Source: RUG13615 sp040307715 (GTDB taxonomy: Bacteria; Bacillota; Clostridia; Peptostreptococcales; Anaerovoracaceae). From it: a stretch of DNA of 25,101 nt. The stretch spans positions 1 to 25,101 of the forward strand of contig JAWRJC010000051.1 in NCBI GenBank assembly GCA_040307715.1, given 5' to 3'. The notes beneath the pieces are model-generated. The model saw only the letters and a program-made list of their open reading frames with translations, was not told the DNA's origin and did no database searches. Within the stretch, counting starts at the first letter, position 1. Each line of letters opens with the position of its first letter. Shown piece after piece: positions 13,463-20,187 of the stretch. The position numbers and the translations under genes were made by a program.

Positions 13463-14440
13463 CACCGTTGCCGGGGGCTTGGGTGTGTAGTCGTACAGCA
13501 CGCGGTTGATCCCCGGAGCTTCCGTCGTGATACGCTGCACCAGATGATCCATCAGTGCCGGATCCAAATGCTCCACGGTGACTTCAACAACGTCCGTCGT
13601 GTTGATCGCGCGGATGATGCACGGCCAGTCGAAGGTGCGCTTGCCGTCCTTGATGCCAGTGGATTTGAAGTCCGGAACGACGGTAAAATACTGCCAGACC
13701 TTGCCTTCAAGACCCGCCTTGGCGAACTCTTCGCGCAGGATCGCATCGGACTCGCGGACCGCTTCGAGACGGTCTCTTGTGATCGCGCCGGGGCAGCGGA
13801 CGCCGAGGCCGGGGCCCGGGAACGGCTGCCGTTCGACCATGTTCTCCGGCAGACCGAGCGCCTTGCCGACTACGCGGACTTCATCTTTAAAGAGAATGCG
13901 GACCGGCTCGATCAGTTCAAAGTCGAGATCTTCCGGCAGGCCGCCCGCGTTGTGATGCGCCTTGATGCCGGCTTCGCTCTCGAGCACGTCCGGCCAGATG
14001 GTGCCCTGCGCCAGGAACTCGATGCCGTCAAGTTTGCGCGCTTCCTCGGCGAAGACTTCGATGAACTCGCCGCCGATGATCATGCGCTTCTGCTCCGGAT
14101 CACCCACGCCTGCCAGCTTGTCGAGGAACCGGTCGGTCGCGTCGACATAGACCAGGTTGGCGTTCATGTTGTTGCGGAAGACTTCGATGACCTGCTCCGG
14201 TTCCCCCTTTCTCAGCAGGCCGTGGTTGACATGCACGCAGACGAGCTGCTGCCCGATCGCCTTGATGAGGAGCGCCGCCACGACGCTGCTGTCCACACCG
14301 CCGGAGAGTGCCAGCAGGACTTTCTTATCGCCGATTTCTTCCTGCGCCAGTTTGATCTGCTCTTCGATGAACGCATCCGCCTGTTCTTTCGTGGTGATGC
14401 GCGCCATATCGTCCGGTCTTCTGATCTTAGTTACATCCAA
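13451..14440 (-). CDS. guaA: GMP synthase ATP-pyrophosphatase subunit (no glutaminase domain)
   Basis: 329 aa. It makes GMP from XMP, ATP and ammonia. The PP-loop LSGGVDSSV (45-53), HVNHGLLRKGE and LAQGTIWPDVLES are GuaA hallmarks. The C-terminal dimerisation domain ends TPKPPATVEYE. Usual bacterial GuaA is about 510 aa, with an N-terminal class I glutamine amidotransferase. That domain is absent and the upstream gene is a thioesterase, so this is a split, archaeal-style GuaAb. A partner GuaAa is not in the window. The start is TTG at 14440, supported by AGAAAGGAG at 8 bases; an ATG at codon 12 lacks such a site. It is last in a same-strand run from msrA. Its 3' end is the island insertion site, and the reading frame remains intact. 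Confidence 0.92.
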   Translation of the reverse strand: MDVTKIRRPDDMARITTKEQADAFIEEQIKLAQEEIGDKKVLLALSGGVDSSVVAALLIKAIGQQLVCVHVNHGLLRKGEPEQVIEVFRNNMNANLVYVDATDRFLDKLAGVGDPEQKRMIIGGEFIEVFAEEARKLDGIEFLAQGTIWPDVLESEAGIKAHHNAGGLPEDLDFELIEPVRILFKDEVRVVGKALGLPENMVERQPFPGPGLGVRCPGAITRDRLEAVRESDAILREEFAKAGLEGKVWQYFTVVPDFKSTGIKDGKRTFDWPCIIRAINTTDVVEVTVEHLDPALMDHLVQRITTEAPGINRVLYDYTPKPPATVEYE

Positions 14441-14494
14441 TGGTCTGCTCCTTTCTGCTTGTTGCTGTGCTGCAAGGCGTTTCCTGCAGGTCTG

Positions 14495-14875
14495 TTACTT
14501 GTTGTTGGTTTTTTCCTGGAATCGCTCCGCATCCACGATAAACCGCTCGTGCATGCCCGATCCGATCACACCCCGCTCATCCGAGGCGGTCACTTCAAAT
14601 GTCAGTTTGCGGCCGTCCACCGCAACGAGTTCGCTCTCGCAGGTGACGGTCATGCCAAACGGTGTCGCTGCCGAATGTTTGATATCAAGCGCGGTGCCGA
14701 CGGATGTCTGCCCCGCTTCAAGGTATGACTCAATGCTCCTGACAGCGGTCTTTTCCATCAACGCCACCATGGCCGGTGTCGCGAACACGTCAAGAGAGCC
14801 GCTGCCCATCGTCTTCGCCGAATTCGATGCGTCGGCGGTCACTGTCTGTTTTCCTTTGATGCCTTTTTCCAGCAT
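14495..14875 (-). CDS. Thioesterase, FlK-like hotdog family
   Basis: 126 aa hotdog-fold protein. The catalytic triad of fluoroacetyl-CoA thioesterase FlK (Thr42, Glu50, His76) is matched with constant spacing by Thr33, Glu41 and His67 (FATPAMVALME; DIKHSAATP). GSGSLDVFATP is the family signature. Many anaerobes carry such proteins, probably to hydrolyse small acyl-CoA esters; fluoroacetyl-CoA is unlikely to be the normal substrate. AAGAGG precedes the ATG. It lies 54 bases before guaA and 48 bases after the cupin gene on the same strand. Confidence 0.85.
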   Translation of the reverse strand: MLEKGIKGKQTVTADASNSAKTMGSGSLDVFATPAMVALMEKTAVRSIESYLEAGQTSVGTALDIKHSAATPFGMTVTCESELVAVDGRKLTFEVTASDERGVIGSGMHERFIVDAERFQEKTNNK

Positions 14876-14923
14876 GGTGCCTCTTTTCTTTCGCCGCAGT
14901 GCGGTGCGCTGCCCTATGCTTTC

Positions 14924-15280
14924 TTATTTATCCCCGGAATGATCGAAATAGATCAGCGCCATGAACTCGAGATCCTCTTCCCCCTGGTTTTCGATGCCGT
15001 GGGACTGGCCGGGCTCGATGATGCAGCAGTCGCCGGGATGGACCTCGACCACGCTGCCGTCCGGCTCGGTGAACATGCCGGTCCCCTTCAGGATGTAGTA
15101 CGGCTCTGTCTCGCCGGTGTGGGTGTGGATCCCGATGCTCGCCCCCGGCGGGACGACCACGCGTGCATAAAGACGCGCCGCGCCAAGGAGTTCCTCCTCC
15201 GATGCGATGCAGTAGTTGTAGACGGTCCCTTTACCGCCCTGGGCGTGTTCCTTCTCGAGGTAGATCTCTTTGCGGATCAT
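14924..15280 (-). CDS. Cupin-domain protein
   Basis: 118 aa single-cupin protein. Cupin motif 1 is HTHTGETEPYYILKGTG (about 52-68) and motif 2 is PGDCCIIEPGQSHGIEN (about 82-98). These give the three-His plus Glu metal site: His52, His54, Glu58 (or 59) and His94. Members of this small family are often sugar isomerases, dioxygenase relatives or sensors; the substrate is not evident. Ribosome site GGGAGG is clear. It lies within the msrA-to-guaA same-strand gene run. Confidence 0.85.
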   Translation of the reverse strand: MIRKEIYLEKEHAQGGKGTVYNYCIASEEELLGAARLYARVVVPPGASIGIHTHTGETEPYYILKGTGMFTEPDGSVVEVHPGDCCIIEPGQSHGIENQGEEDLEFMALIYFDHSGDK

Positions 15281-15322
15281 AGCGTTGCCTCCCGGCCTTC
15301 CGGCTCTTTCTTTCTGATTCTC

Positions 15323-15553
15323 TTATTCCAAACCATACTCTGCAAATACCTTGCGGCAGGTCTCGCAGCGGAACGCCTTAAAGCGCTGCTCCGCGGCATC
15401 GCTGCCTTTGATGCGGGTCATGAACCCGTGGAGCCCCTTCTCTTTGACAGGCTCCGCACCGTCCGCGACGAACCGTCTGACAGGGACTGCCGGCGTCGTA
15501 TCGACTTCCAGTTTTCCCGGCGTCATTTCATTCTGACAATATGGGCACTTCAT
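15323..15553 (-). CDS. Small zinc-ribbon protein (DUF6487-like)
   Basis: 76 aa from the ATG at 15553, chosen because AAAGGAGGA lies just upstream. A longer in-frame opening has no such site. Two CxxC knuckles are visible, Cys3/Cys6 (MKCPYCQNEM) and Cys63/Cys66 (FRCETCRKVF), as in a four-cysteine zinc ribbon. Between them is a basic and glycine-containing region (VKEKGLHGFM). The function of this family is not known. It starts 29 bases after msrA and is probably co-transcribed with it. Confidence 0.78.
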   Translation of the reverse strand: MKCPYCQNEMTPGKLEVDTTPAVPVRRFVADGAEPVKEKGLHGFMTRIKGSDAAEQRFKAFRCETCRKVFAEYGLE

Positions 15554-15582
15554 AGCGTCCTCCTTTCCATTTTCTTCTATTG

Positions 15583-16203
15583 CTATTCTACATCTTCTTC
15601 CGCATCTTTGTCCATCGCGTACTGCCGGAAGAAGTACCGTTTCGGAATATGGCAATAACCGAAGGGGCGCTTCTCCAGATACTTCTGGTGATGCTCCTCC
15701 GCCGGGTAGTAATTCCGCAGCGGTGCGACCTCGGTCGCCGGCGGCTCGCCAAGCTCTGCTTCCTTCTCGCGGACCACCTCGCGGATCACGGGCAGCAGCG
15801 CCTCTTCAAGGGCTTCCTCGTAATAGATCCCGGTGCGGTACTGCACCCCGACATCCGGTCCCTGCCGGTTGACCGCGAGCGGGTCGATGACATCAAAATA
15901 GTAGCCGAGCAGCGTTTTTGTCGGCAAAACCTCGGGGTCGTAGACCACCTTGACCGTCTCCGCAAAGCCGACGCCCGCGCAGACCGTTTCGTAAAACGGC
16001 GGTTCCTCGTCGGAGAAGACGAACTCCTCCCAGACATCCTCCGGTCCGGATGTGCCGGTCACCCCGGCGCCTTCCGCCAGGTCGAGACGGACCTTGTCCG
16101 GCCCGTTCGCATAACCCGCTTCGGTGCTCTTCACACCGCGGAACTGATCGAAGTATTTCTGGACGCCCCAGAAGCATCCGCCTGCCAGATAGATTGTCAG
16201 CAT
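15583..16203 (-). CDS. msrA: Peptide methionine sulfoxide reductase MsrA
   Basis: 206 aa from the ATG at 16203, with AAAGGAG five bases upstream; the earlier in-frame start has no such site. It repairs oxidised methionine (S-sulfoxide). The catalytic motif GGCFWG has Cys10. The family strands EVVYDPEVLP-like (VKVVYDPEVL), GYYFDVIDP and RQGPDVGVQYRTGIYY are all present. There is no fused MsrB. A -10 TATAAT lies on the minus strand at 16284-16289, in the divergent region shared with mutY. The gene heads a same-strand series leading to guaA. Cytosolic, oxidative stress protection. Confidence 0.93.
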   Translation of the reverse strand: MLTIYLAGGCFWGVQKYFDQFRGVKSTEAGYANGPDKVRLDLAEGAGVTGTSGPEDVWEEFVFSDEEPPFYETVCAGVGFAETVKVVYDPEVLPTKTLLGYYFDVIDPLAVNRQGPDVGVQYRTGIYYEEALEEALLPVIREVVREKEAELGEPPATEVAPLRNYYPAEEHHQKYLEKRPFGYCHIPKRYFFRQYAMDKDAEEDVE

Positions 16204-16339
16204 GTCCGGCTCCTTTCCGCACCGCCCGCCGCGAGCTGCCGCAGCGCTGCACATCCTGCGCGGCCGATGCTTTCCATATTTGTATTATAGCATGTGCGGG
16301 TTGCATTCGCTGTGCCGTTGCCCATAAAATAAAGAAGAT

Positions 16340-17680
16340 ATGAAGACGAACAACCAACCGGACAACCGCATACAGCAGGAGACCGCCAGTCTGCTCTCCT
16401 GGTACGGCGAAAACCGGCGGATCCTCCCCTGGCGCGAGGACCCAGCGCCTTATCATGTCTGGATTTCGGAGATCATGCTGCAGCAGACCAGAGTCGAAGC
16501 TGTGAAGGGATACTATGAGCGCTTTCTGGAATCGCTCCCCGATATCGCTTCGCTCGCCGCGGCTGATGAAGACACCTACCTGAAACTCTGGGAGGGGCTC
16601 GGCTACTACAGCCGCGTCCGCAATCTCCACAAAGCCGCCGTGGTCCTCATGGAGGACTATGGCGGGCAGATGCCCGCCGGCGCGGCCGATCTTGTGAAAC
16701 TGCCCGGGATCGGCCCGTACACGGCGGCCGCGATTAGCAGCATCGCGTTCGGCGAACCGGTCCCGGCCATCGACGGCAACCTGCTGCGCGTCTTTGCCAG
16801 ACTCACCTGCTACGAAGACAGCATCCTGACACCGCAGGCACGCAAAGACGCCGCCGCCTACTTTACGCCGCGCATCAGCGCTGCCCACTTTACGCCGCGC
16901 ATCGAGCTGGCCACAGACACCGCCACCCCGAAGATCACAGCTAAAACCGACACACCAACGACCGCCACCGCCAACAGCTCCGGCACCTGCAGCCAGACGC
17001 TGATGGACCCCGGTGCGTACAACCAGGCCCTCATGGACCTCGGCGCGACCGTCTGCCTGCCGAACGCGGCACCGCTGTGCGGACAGTGCCCGCTCGCCGA
17101 TTACTGCCGGGCGCATGCCGAAGGACGCGAGACCGACTTCCCCAACCGCCCCGCGAAAGCAAAGCGGACGATCGAGGATATGACCGTCTTCCTGATCCGT
17201 TTCAAAGGCGGCATCCTCCTGCGCAAACGGCCGGACACCGGCCTGCTTGCCAGCCTGTATGAATTCCCCAATGTGCCCGGTCATCTCAAAAAAGCAGATG
17301 CGCTGCATGTCGTCGAAGAGATGGGCTTTGGCCCGCTTCGCATCCGCCGGCTGCCCGCCGCCAAACATATCTTTACCCACAAAGAATGGCACATGACCGC
17401 CTGGGAGGTCTTCGCCGACGAATGGACGGCGTTCGAGCGCACCGCGCCGGAACGCCGCCGTGCACAAGCGGCCGAAGCGCCCGCACCACAATGCCCCGGC
17501 GCACAGACGCCGCAGGAGTCCGAAGCGCCCGCACCACAATGCCCCGGCGCAGCTCCGGACATGAAAAAAGAGCCGGCTGATGACGGCCGCCTCTTCATCG
17601 CTGATATCGACGCGATCGAAAACGTCTGGTCGATTCCGTCCGCCTTCGCGGCATACCGGGATTACCTGCTCGGCCGCTGA
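16340..17680 (+). CDS. mutY: A/G-specific adenine glycosylase MutY with expanded linkers
   Basis: 446 aa, about 90 longer than usual MutY. It removes A opposite 8-oxoG. Catalytic Glu44 (SEIMLQQTRV), helix-hairpin-helix LPGIGPYTAA (121-130) and catalytic Asp145 (AIDGN) are intact. The [4Fe-4S] cysteines are Cys239, 247, 250 and 256, spaced X7-X2-X5. The MutT-like C-terminal domain spans about 280-370, with its last part at 415-440. Two insertions interrupt the normal fold. Residues 175-222 are Thr/Ala-rich, with a repeated FTPRI. Residues 370-413 are Ala/Pro-rich, with EAPAPQCPGA repeated twice. Both are coded by direct nucleotide repeats in frame. They lie in linkers, so activity is probably kept. 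Ribosome site is weak (AAAGAAG). The gene's 3' end is duplicated at 19073-19192. Confidence 0.9.
   Translation: MKTNNQPDNRIQQETASLLSWYGENRRILPWREDPAPYHVWISEIMLQQTRVEAVKGYYERFLESLPDIASLAAADEDTYLKLWEGLGYYSRVRNLHKAAVVLMEDYGGQMPAGAADLVKLPGIGPYTAAAISSIAFGEPVPAIDGNLLRVFARLTCYEDSILTPQARKDAAAYFTPRISAAHFTPRIELATDTATPKITAKTDTPTTATANSSGTCSQTLMDPGAYNQALMDLGATVCLPNAAPLCGQCPLADYCRAHAEGRETDFPNRPAKAKRTIEDMTVFLIRFKGGILLRKRPDTGLLASLYEFPNVPGHLKKADALHVVEEMGFGPLRIRRLPAAKHIFTHKEWHMTAWEVFADEWTAFERTAPERRRAQAAEAPAPQCPGAQTPQESEAPAPQCPGAAPDMKKEPADDGRLFIADIDAIENVWSIPSAFAAYRDYLLGR
16860..16903 (+). repeat. In-frame 27-bp-period repeat inside mutY
   Basis: The 17-mer ACTTTACGCCGCGCATC occurs at 16860-16876 and 16887-16903, encoding FTPRI twice, in the insertion before the iron-sulphur region. 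Confidence 0.8.
17472..17551 (+). repeat. In-frame 48-bp-period repeat inside mutY
   Basis: A perfect 32-bp direct repeat (17472-17503 and 17520-17551) encodes EAPAPQCPGA twice in the C-terminal linker. Perfect identity points to recent slippage or duplication. Confidence 0.88.
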
Positions 17681-17693
17681 TCCGCCCTGCCTC
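17574..17693 (+). repeat. mutY 3'-end repeat, copy 1 (within the intact gene)
   Basis: 120 bp covering the last 35 codons of mutY and 13 bases beyond. It matches 19073-19192 at a constant offset of 1499 bases with about ten mismatches. The 11-mer TCCGCCCTGCC at its outer edge (17681-17691) recurs at 17704-17714. Confidence 0.9.
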
Positions 17694-17761
17694 CCCGCCC
17701 GGGTCCGCCCTGCCACCTCGCCATTTCTGCCCACCACCCCCTTTAAACTTCCACATTATAC

Positions 17762-17930
17762 CAGTTTGGCCGATATTTTGCCACATTCAGCAAAATAGAA
17801 CGCCAATGTGGAGACTTTTTCAATGTTTTTCGGCTTCGCTATCAAATTTCCCGAGATTGCAGTGGCCTCGCACCGCAAAATCGTTGAAAAAATCTCCACA
17901 TTTCCAAGAAAAAATGGACAATGTGGAGAT
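17762..17930. repeat. 169-bp structured repeat A
   Basis: Same length and orientation as repeat B (18836-19004). The first 73 bp are about 77% and the last 50 bp about 88% identical; the 46-bp centre is unrelated. It contains TTTTGC/GCAAAA (a small hairpin near 17777-17796). A 21-bp imperfect inverted repeat (17805-17825 with 17882-17902) is built on TGTGGAGA/TCTCCACA, and a third TGTGGAGAT lies at the end. Weaker similarity extends about 17 bp upstream. On the minus strand its outer edge carries an extended -10, TGGTATAAT (complement of 17755-17763). Confidence 0.85.
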
Positions 17931-17949
17931 GTATCATGACGAACTACTT

Positions 17950-18792
17950 CTAAACCCAAATCGACTCTCTGATCCTGTTCAATACTCCCTCAATCTGCAG
18001 CCTTGTCAAAGGACAAGCGGCTGTTTCTGTTGTGAAAAACACATCCCTTCCGAGTAAATAGCCATTATCCGCATACGTCTGCAGCCTTTGCATCGCCCGC
18101 AGCGCATATTGCGGATCATCCATCTTTCCAAAGTGCTCGATATAAGCAAGCCTCTTTTCACCCGGCACCAAGACCGTAAAATCCGGATAGATCACCCTCC
18201 CGCTCTTAAGCCGCAGTGCGCATTCGTATCGATTGGCAAGCCCCGCCTGCTCCAGTGCATCACTCCAGAAAACTTCACTCTTGGAACGAACCTTCCTGCC
18301 GTCCGCGGTCAGATAACGAAGGTTTTCCGGATAAGCAGGATTTGTCACATAGTCCCGCGCTTCCGTCTGCGCAAGCCACTTCTTCAGATTTAACTGGTCA
18401 GGCAGGAACAACCGGTCCTGCCTCAGCATCAGCGGTGTCGGCTCAGCCGCGTTCATGACATACTTTTCGGGATCATATTCCCCAAGCTCTGCCACCGCAT
18501 GCTGCAAAATACGGATGTTTTTCCGCAGCACCGGCTTTCCATGGCGGATCGCCTTCTTTTCACAAAGCTGATCCATCAACCTCGCCCCGTCAGCTGTACT
18601 GATCGGAATGCGGGTCTGCTTTCGTTGCCCCATCGTCTGATAAATGCGCGAATAATACCAATCCCCTTTTTCATTTTTCACTTGCAGAAAACCTTCGGGA
18701 AGGGCTCGCGAAAGGGATTCCATTTTCTCAAGCAGTTCTTTGTATTCTGCAAGCAGCTGCTCCATCTCCTGAAATACCTGGCCTTGTTTCAT
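17950..18792 (-). CDS. Nuclease-like protein of unknown function (PD-(D/E)XK-like C-terminal half)
   Basis: 280 aa from the ATG at 18792, with AAAGGAG four bases upstream. The N-terminal 30 residues form a coiled coil (MEQLLAEYKELLEKMESLSR). Residues 30-65 look like a small beta domain (GFLQVKNEKGDWYYSRIY). The C-terminal half has VRSKSEVFWSDALEQAGL (Glu173), then RVIYPDFTVLVPGEKRLAYIEHFG (Asp204, Glu219), then a helix and VFFTTE strand. This order, Glu ... PDF ... xEH, resembles PD-(D/E)XK nucleases, but the canonical lysine after the second acid is not seen. I recall related proteins in gut Clostridia but no assigned function. The gene lies between the two 169-bp repeats. Repeat B sits directly upstream and supplies a TTGACG -35-like box (complement of 18842-18847). 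Confidence 0.78.
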   Translation of the reverse strand: MKQGQVFQEMEQLLAEYKELLEKMESLSRALPEGFLQVKNEKGDWYYSRIYQTMGQRKQTRIPISTADGARLMDQLCEKKAIRHGKPVLRKNIRILQHAVAELGEYDPEKYVMNAAEPTPLMLRQDRLFLPDQLNLKKWLAQTEARDYVTNPAYPENLRYLTADGRKVRSKSEVFWSDALEQAGLANRYECALRLKSGRVIYPDFTVLVPGEKRLAYIEHFGKMDDPQYALRAMQRLQTYADNGYLLGRDVFFTTETAACPLTRLQIEGVLNRIRESIWV

Positions 18793-18835
18793 GTTTCTCC
18801 TTTCTGCTGCCCTGTCTGAAATTACCATATATTGG

Positions 18836-19004
18836 CAGTTTCGTCAACGTTTTGCTACTTTCAGCAAAAAGAAAAACCTTTGTGGAGACTTTTGCAACGT
18901 TTTTCGGCCATGCACCTCGATTCCATGGAATCGCCATGCCTCTATATTGTAAAACCGTTGAAAAAATCTCCACATTTCCACTAAAAAGTGAAGAATGTGG
19001 AGAT
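18836..19004. repeat. 169-bp structured repeat B
   Basis: Partner of repeat A, upstream of the nuclease-like gene. It has the same TTTTGC/GCAAAA hairpin and a 21-bp inverted repeat (18879-18899 with 18956-18976). The terminal TGTGGAGAT is also conserved. Its centre, unrelated to that of A, holds a perfect 16-bp palindrome CGATTCCATGGAATCG (18918-18933). Confidence 0.85.
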
Positions 19005-19072
19005 ATGATCAAGATGCACCGTAAACGCTTTGTCCTGCTGACTTGAATCGCAGACTGCGACTGCCTGCCCAA

Positions 19073-19192
19073 CGGCCGATAACGGCCGCCTCTTCATCGC
19101 TGATATCGGCGCGATCGAAAACGTCTGGTCGATCCCGTCCGCCTTCGCGGCATACCGGGACTACCTGCTCGGATACTGATCGCCCCTGCCTC
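19073..19192 (+). pseudogene. mutY 3'-end repeat, copy 2 (detached gene end)
   Basis: It reads in frame as the last 35 residues of MutY (GRLFIADIGAIENVWSIPSA ... YLLGY-stop) but has no start and no rest of gene. Differences from copy 1 are about ten bases; several are silent and the others are conservative or near the C-terminus. The frame was therefore under selection for some time, or came from a related mutY. It ends 18 bases before the LysR stop codon. Confidence 0.85.
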
Positions 19193-19210
19193 GTCAGACA
19201 CTGATCTGTC

Positions 19211-20131
19211 CTACTTATCATCGACATCTGCAGCAGCATCGGTAATGGCGCCTTCCGGATCCAGTTCCGCGATCCGCTCGCAGATATACTGGATGACCCG
19301 CCTTGCCGGCGGCGACGCCTCATTCAGGTCCGGCACATAGATTCCCTCTTCGACGTATTGCGGCGGATCGAACGGCCGCGGCACCCCGCGGAACATTTTG
19401 TTATCCATCGCCAGTTCGTTCGTGATGACGATCCCCAGTCCCTTCTCCATCAGTGCGTAGGCAGTGTCTGTCTCCACGGTGGAGTATTTGATGTTCGCAT
19501 GGACCTGGAAACGCTCCAGCAGATCGACCACGTCCGGGTCTTCCCCGTACGCGGGCATGATCAGATCCTCTCCCGCCAGCCGATACGGCCGGATAGCCTC
19601 TTCCGCTGCCAGCGGATGCTCTTTCGGGATCACGCACCACATCTGGTCTCTGCGCAGCGGGAAAAACTGGTGTTCAACGCCGTCCTGATGGCTGCAGATC
19701 ACAAAATCCGCTTTGCCGGAGGACACCATCTGGATCAGGTCCTGCTGCACGCCTTCCTGGATCCTGACAGAAACGTCCGGATACAGCTTTCTGAAATCCT
19801 CCAGCAGCGTCGGCAGGAACTTCATCGCGATGCTCGAGAAAGAGCCGATCCTGACATCTCCCCACAGCAGGTCGCTGATTTTTGAGGCCTGTCTTTCCAA
19901 GCGGTCTGCGGCATGGACAAGATCCTTGATGAACGGCAGGATCTGCTCGCCGGCACGGGTCAGTTTGACGCCGCCGTGCGAGCGCGCGAACAAGGAGAAA
20001 CCCAGTTCTTTCTCCACCACATCCACGGTATAGCTGATGCCCGCCGGTGTATAGCCGTGCTGGTCGGCTGCCGCCGAAAAACTGCCCGCTTCCGCGACCG
20101 CCAGGACGATCTTACCCTTCTCTGTATCCAT
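19211..20131 (-). CDS. LysR-family transcriptional regulator
   Basis: 306 aa. The N-terminal winged helix-turn-helix (residues 1-60) reads LAVAEAGSFSAAADQHGYTP ... VEKELGFSLFARS. The C-terminal effector-binding fold begins at about 90 (WGDVRIGSFSSIAMKFLPTL) with FVICSHQDG and MPAYGEDP. AGAGGAAG precedes the ATG. It lies 56 bases downstream of the threonine aldolase gene on the same strand and could be its partner or a regulator of the nearby amino-acid genes. A candidate AT-rich dyad (22052-22070) lies upstream of the ammonia-lyase gene. The inducer is unknown. Confidence 0.9.
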   Translation of the reverse strand: MDTEKGKIVLAVAEAGSFSAAADQHGYTPAGISYTVDVVEKELGFSLFARSHGGVKLTRAGEQILPFIKDLVHAADRLERQASKISDLLWGDVRIGSFSSIAMKFLPTLLEDFRKLYPDVSVRIQEGVQQDLIQMVSSGKADFVICSHQDGVEHQFFPLRRDQMWCVIPKEHPLAAEEAIRPYRLAGEDLIMPAYGEDPDVVDLLERFQVHANIKYSTVETDTAYALMEKGLGIVITNELAMDNKMFRGVPRPFDPPQYVEEGIYVPDLNEASPPARRVIQYICERIAELDPEGAITDAAADVDDK

Positions 20132-20187
20132 TCCGTCTCTTCCTCTGCCATCCGGCTTTCCGCGCTTTCGTCCTTACGCGAGTGCGG

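Larger units (their letters stand above)
17574..19192. mobile_element. Putative mutY-associated module: mutY 3' copies, 169-bp repeats and nuclease-like gene
   Basis: The order is mutY 3' end copy 1 (17574-17693), repeat A (17762-17930), nuclease-like gene on minus (17950-18792), repeat B (18836-19004), mutY 3' end copy 2 (19073-19192). The symmetry about one gene, with target-gene ends outside and structured repeats inside, suggests a unit that entered at the 3' end of mutY and restored the gene end. A local duplication is the alternative. No transposase or integrase is recognised. Whole-unit mobility is inference. Confidence 0.5.

Noticed and set aside
17386..17580. Small plus-strand ORF inside mutY repeats
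   Set aside because: Out-of-frame reading of the EAPAPQ repeat region; no ribosome site.
15893..17737. 614-aa minus-strand open frame
   Set aside because: Antisense to mutY and overlapping msrA; low-complexity Arg/Gly-rich translation. Its open state reflects GC-rich codon use.
17762..19004. CRISPR-like repeats
   Set aside because: Only two 169-bp copies with a full gene between them and internally variable centres; no short regular repeat-spacer pattern and no cas gene.
19009..19323. Minus-strand 104-aa ORF across the mutY copy and LysR end
   Set aside because: Formed by antisense reading of the mutY 3' end, as shown by the same antisense peptide near 17600.
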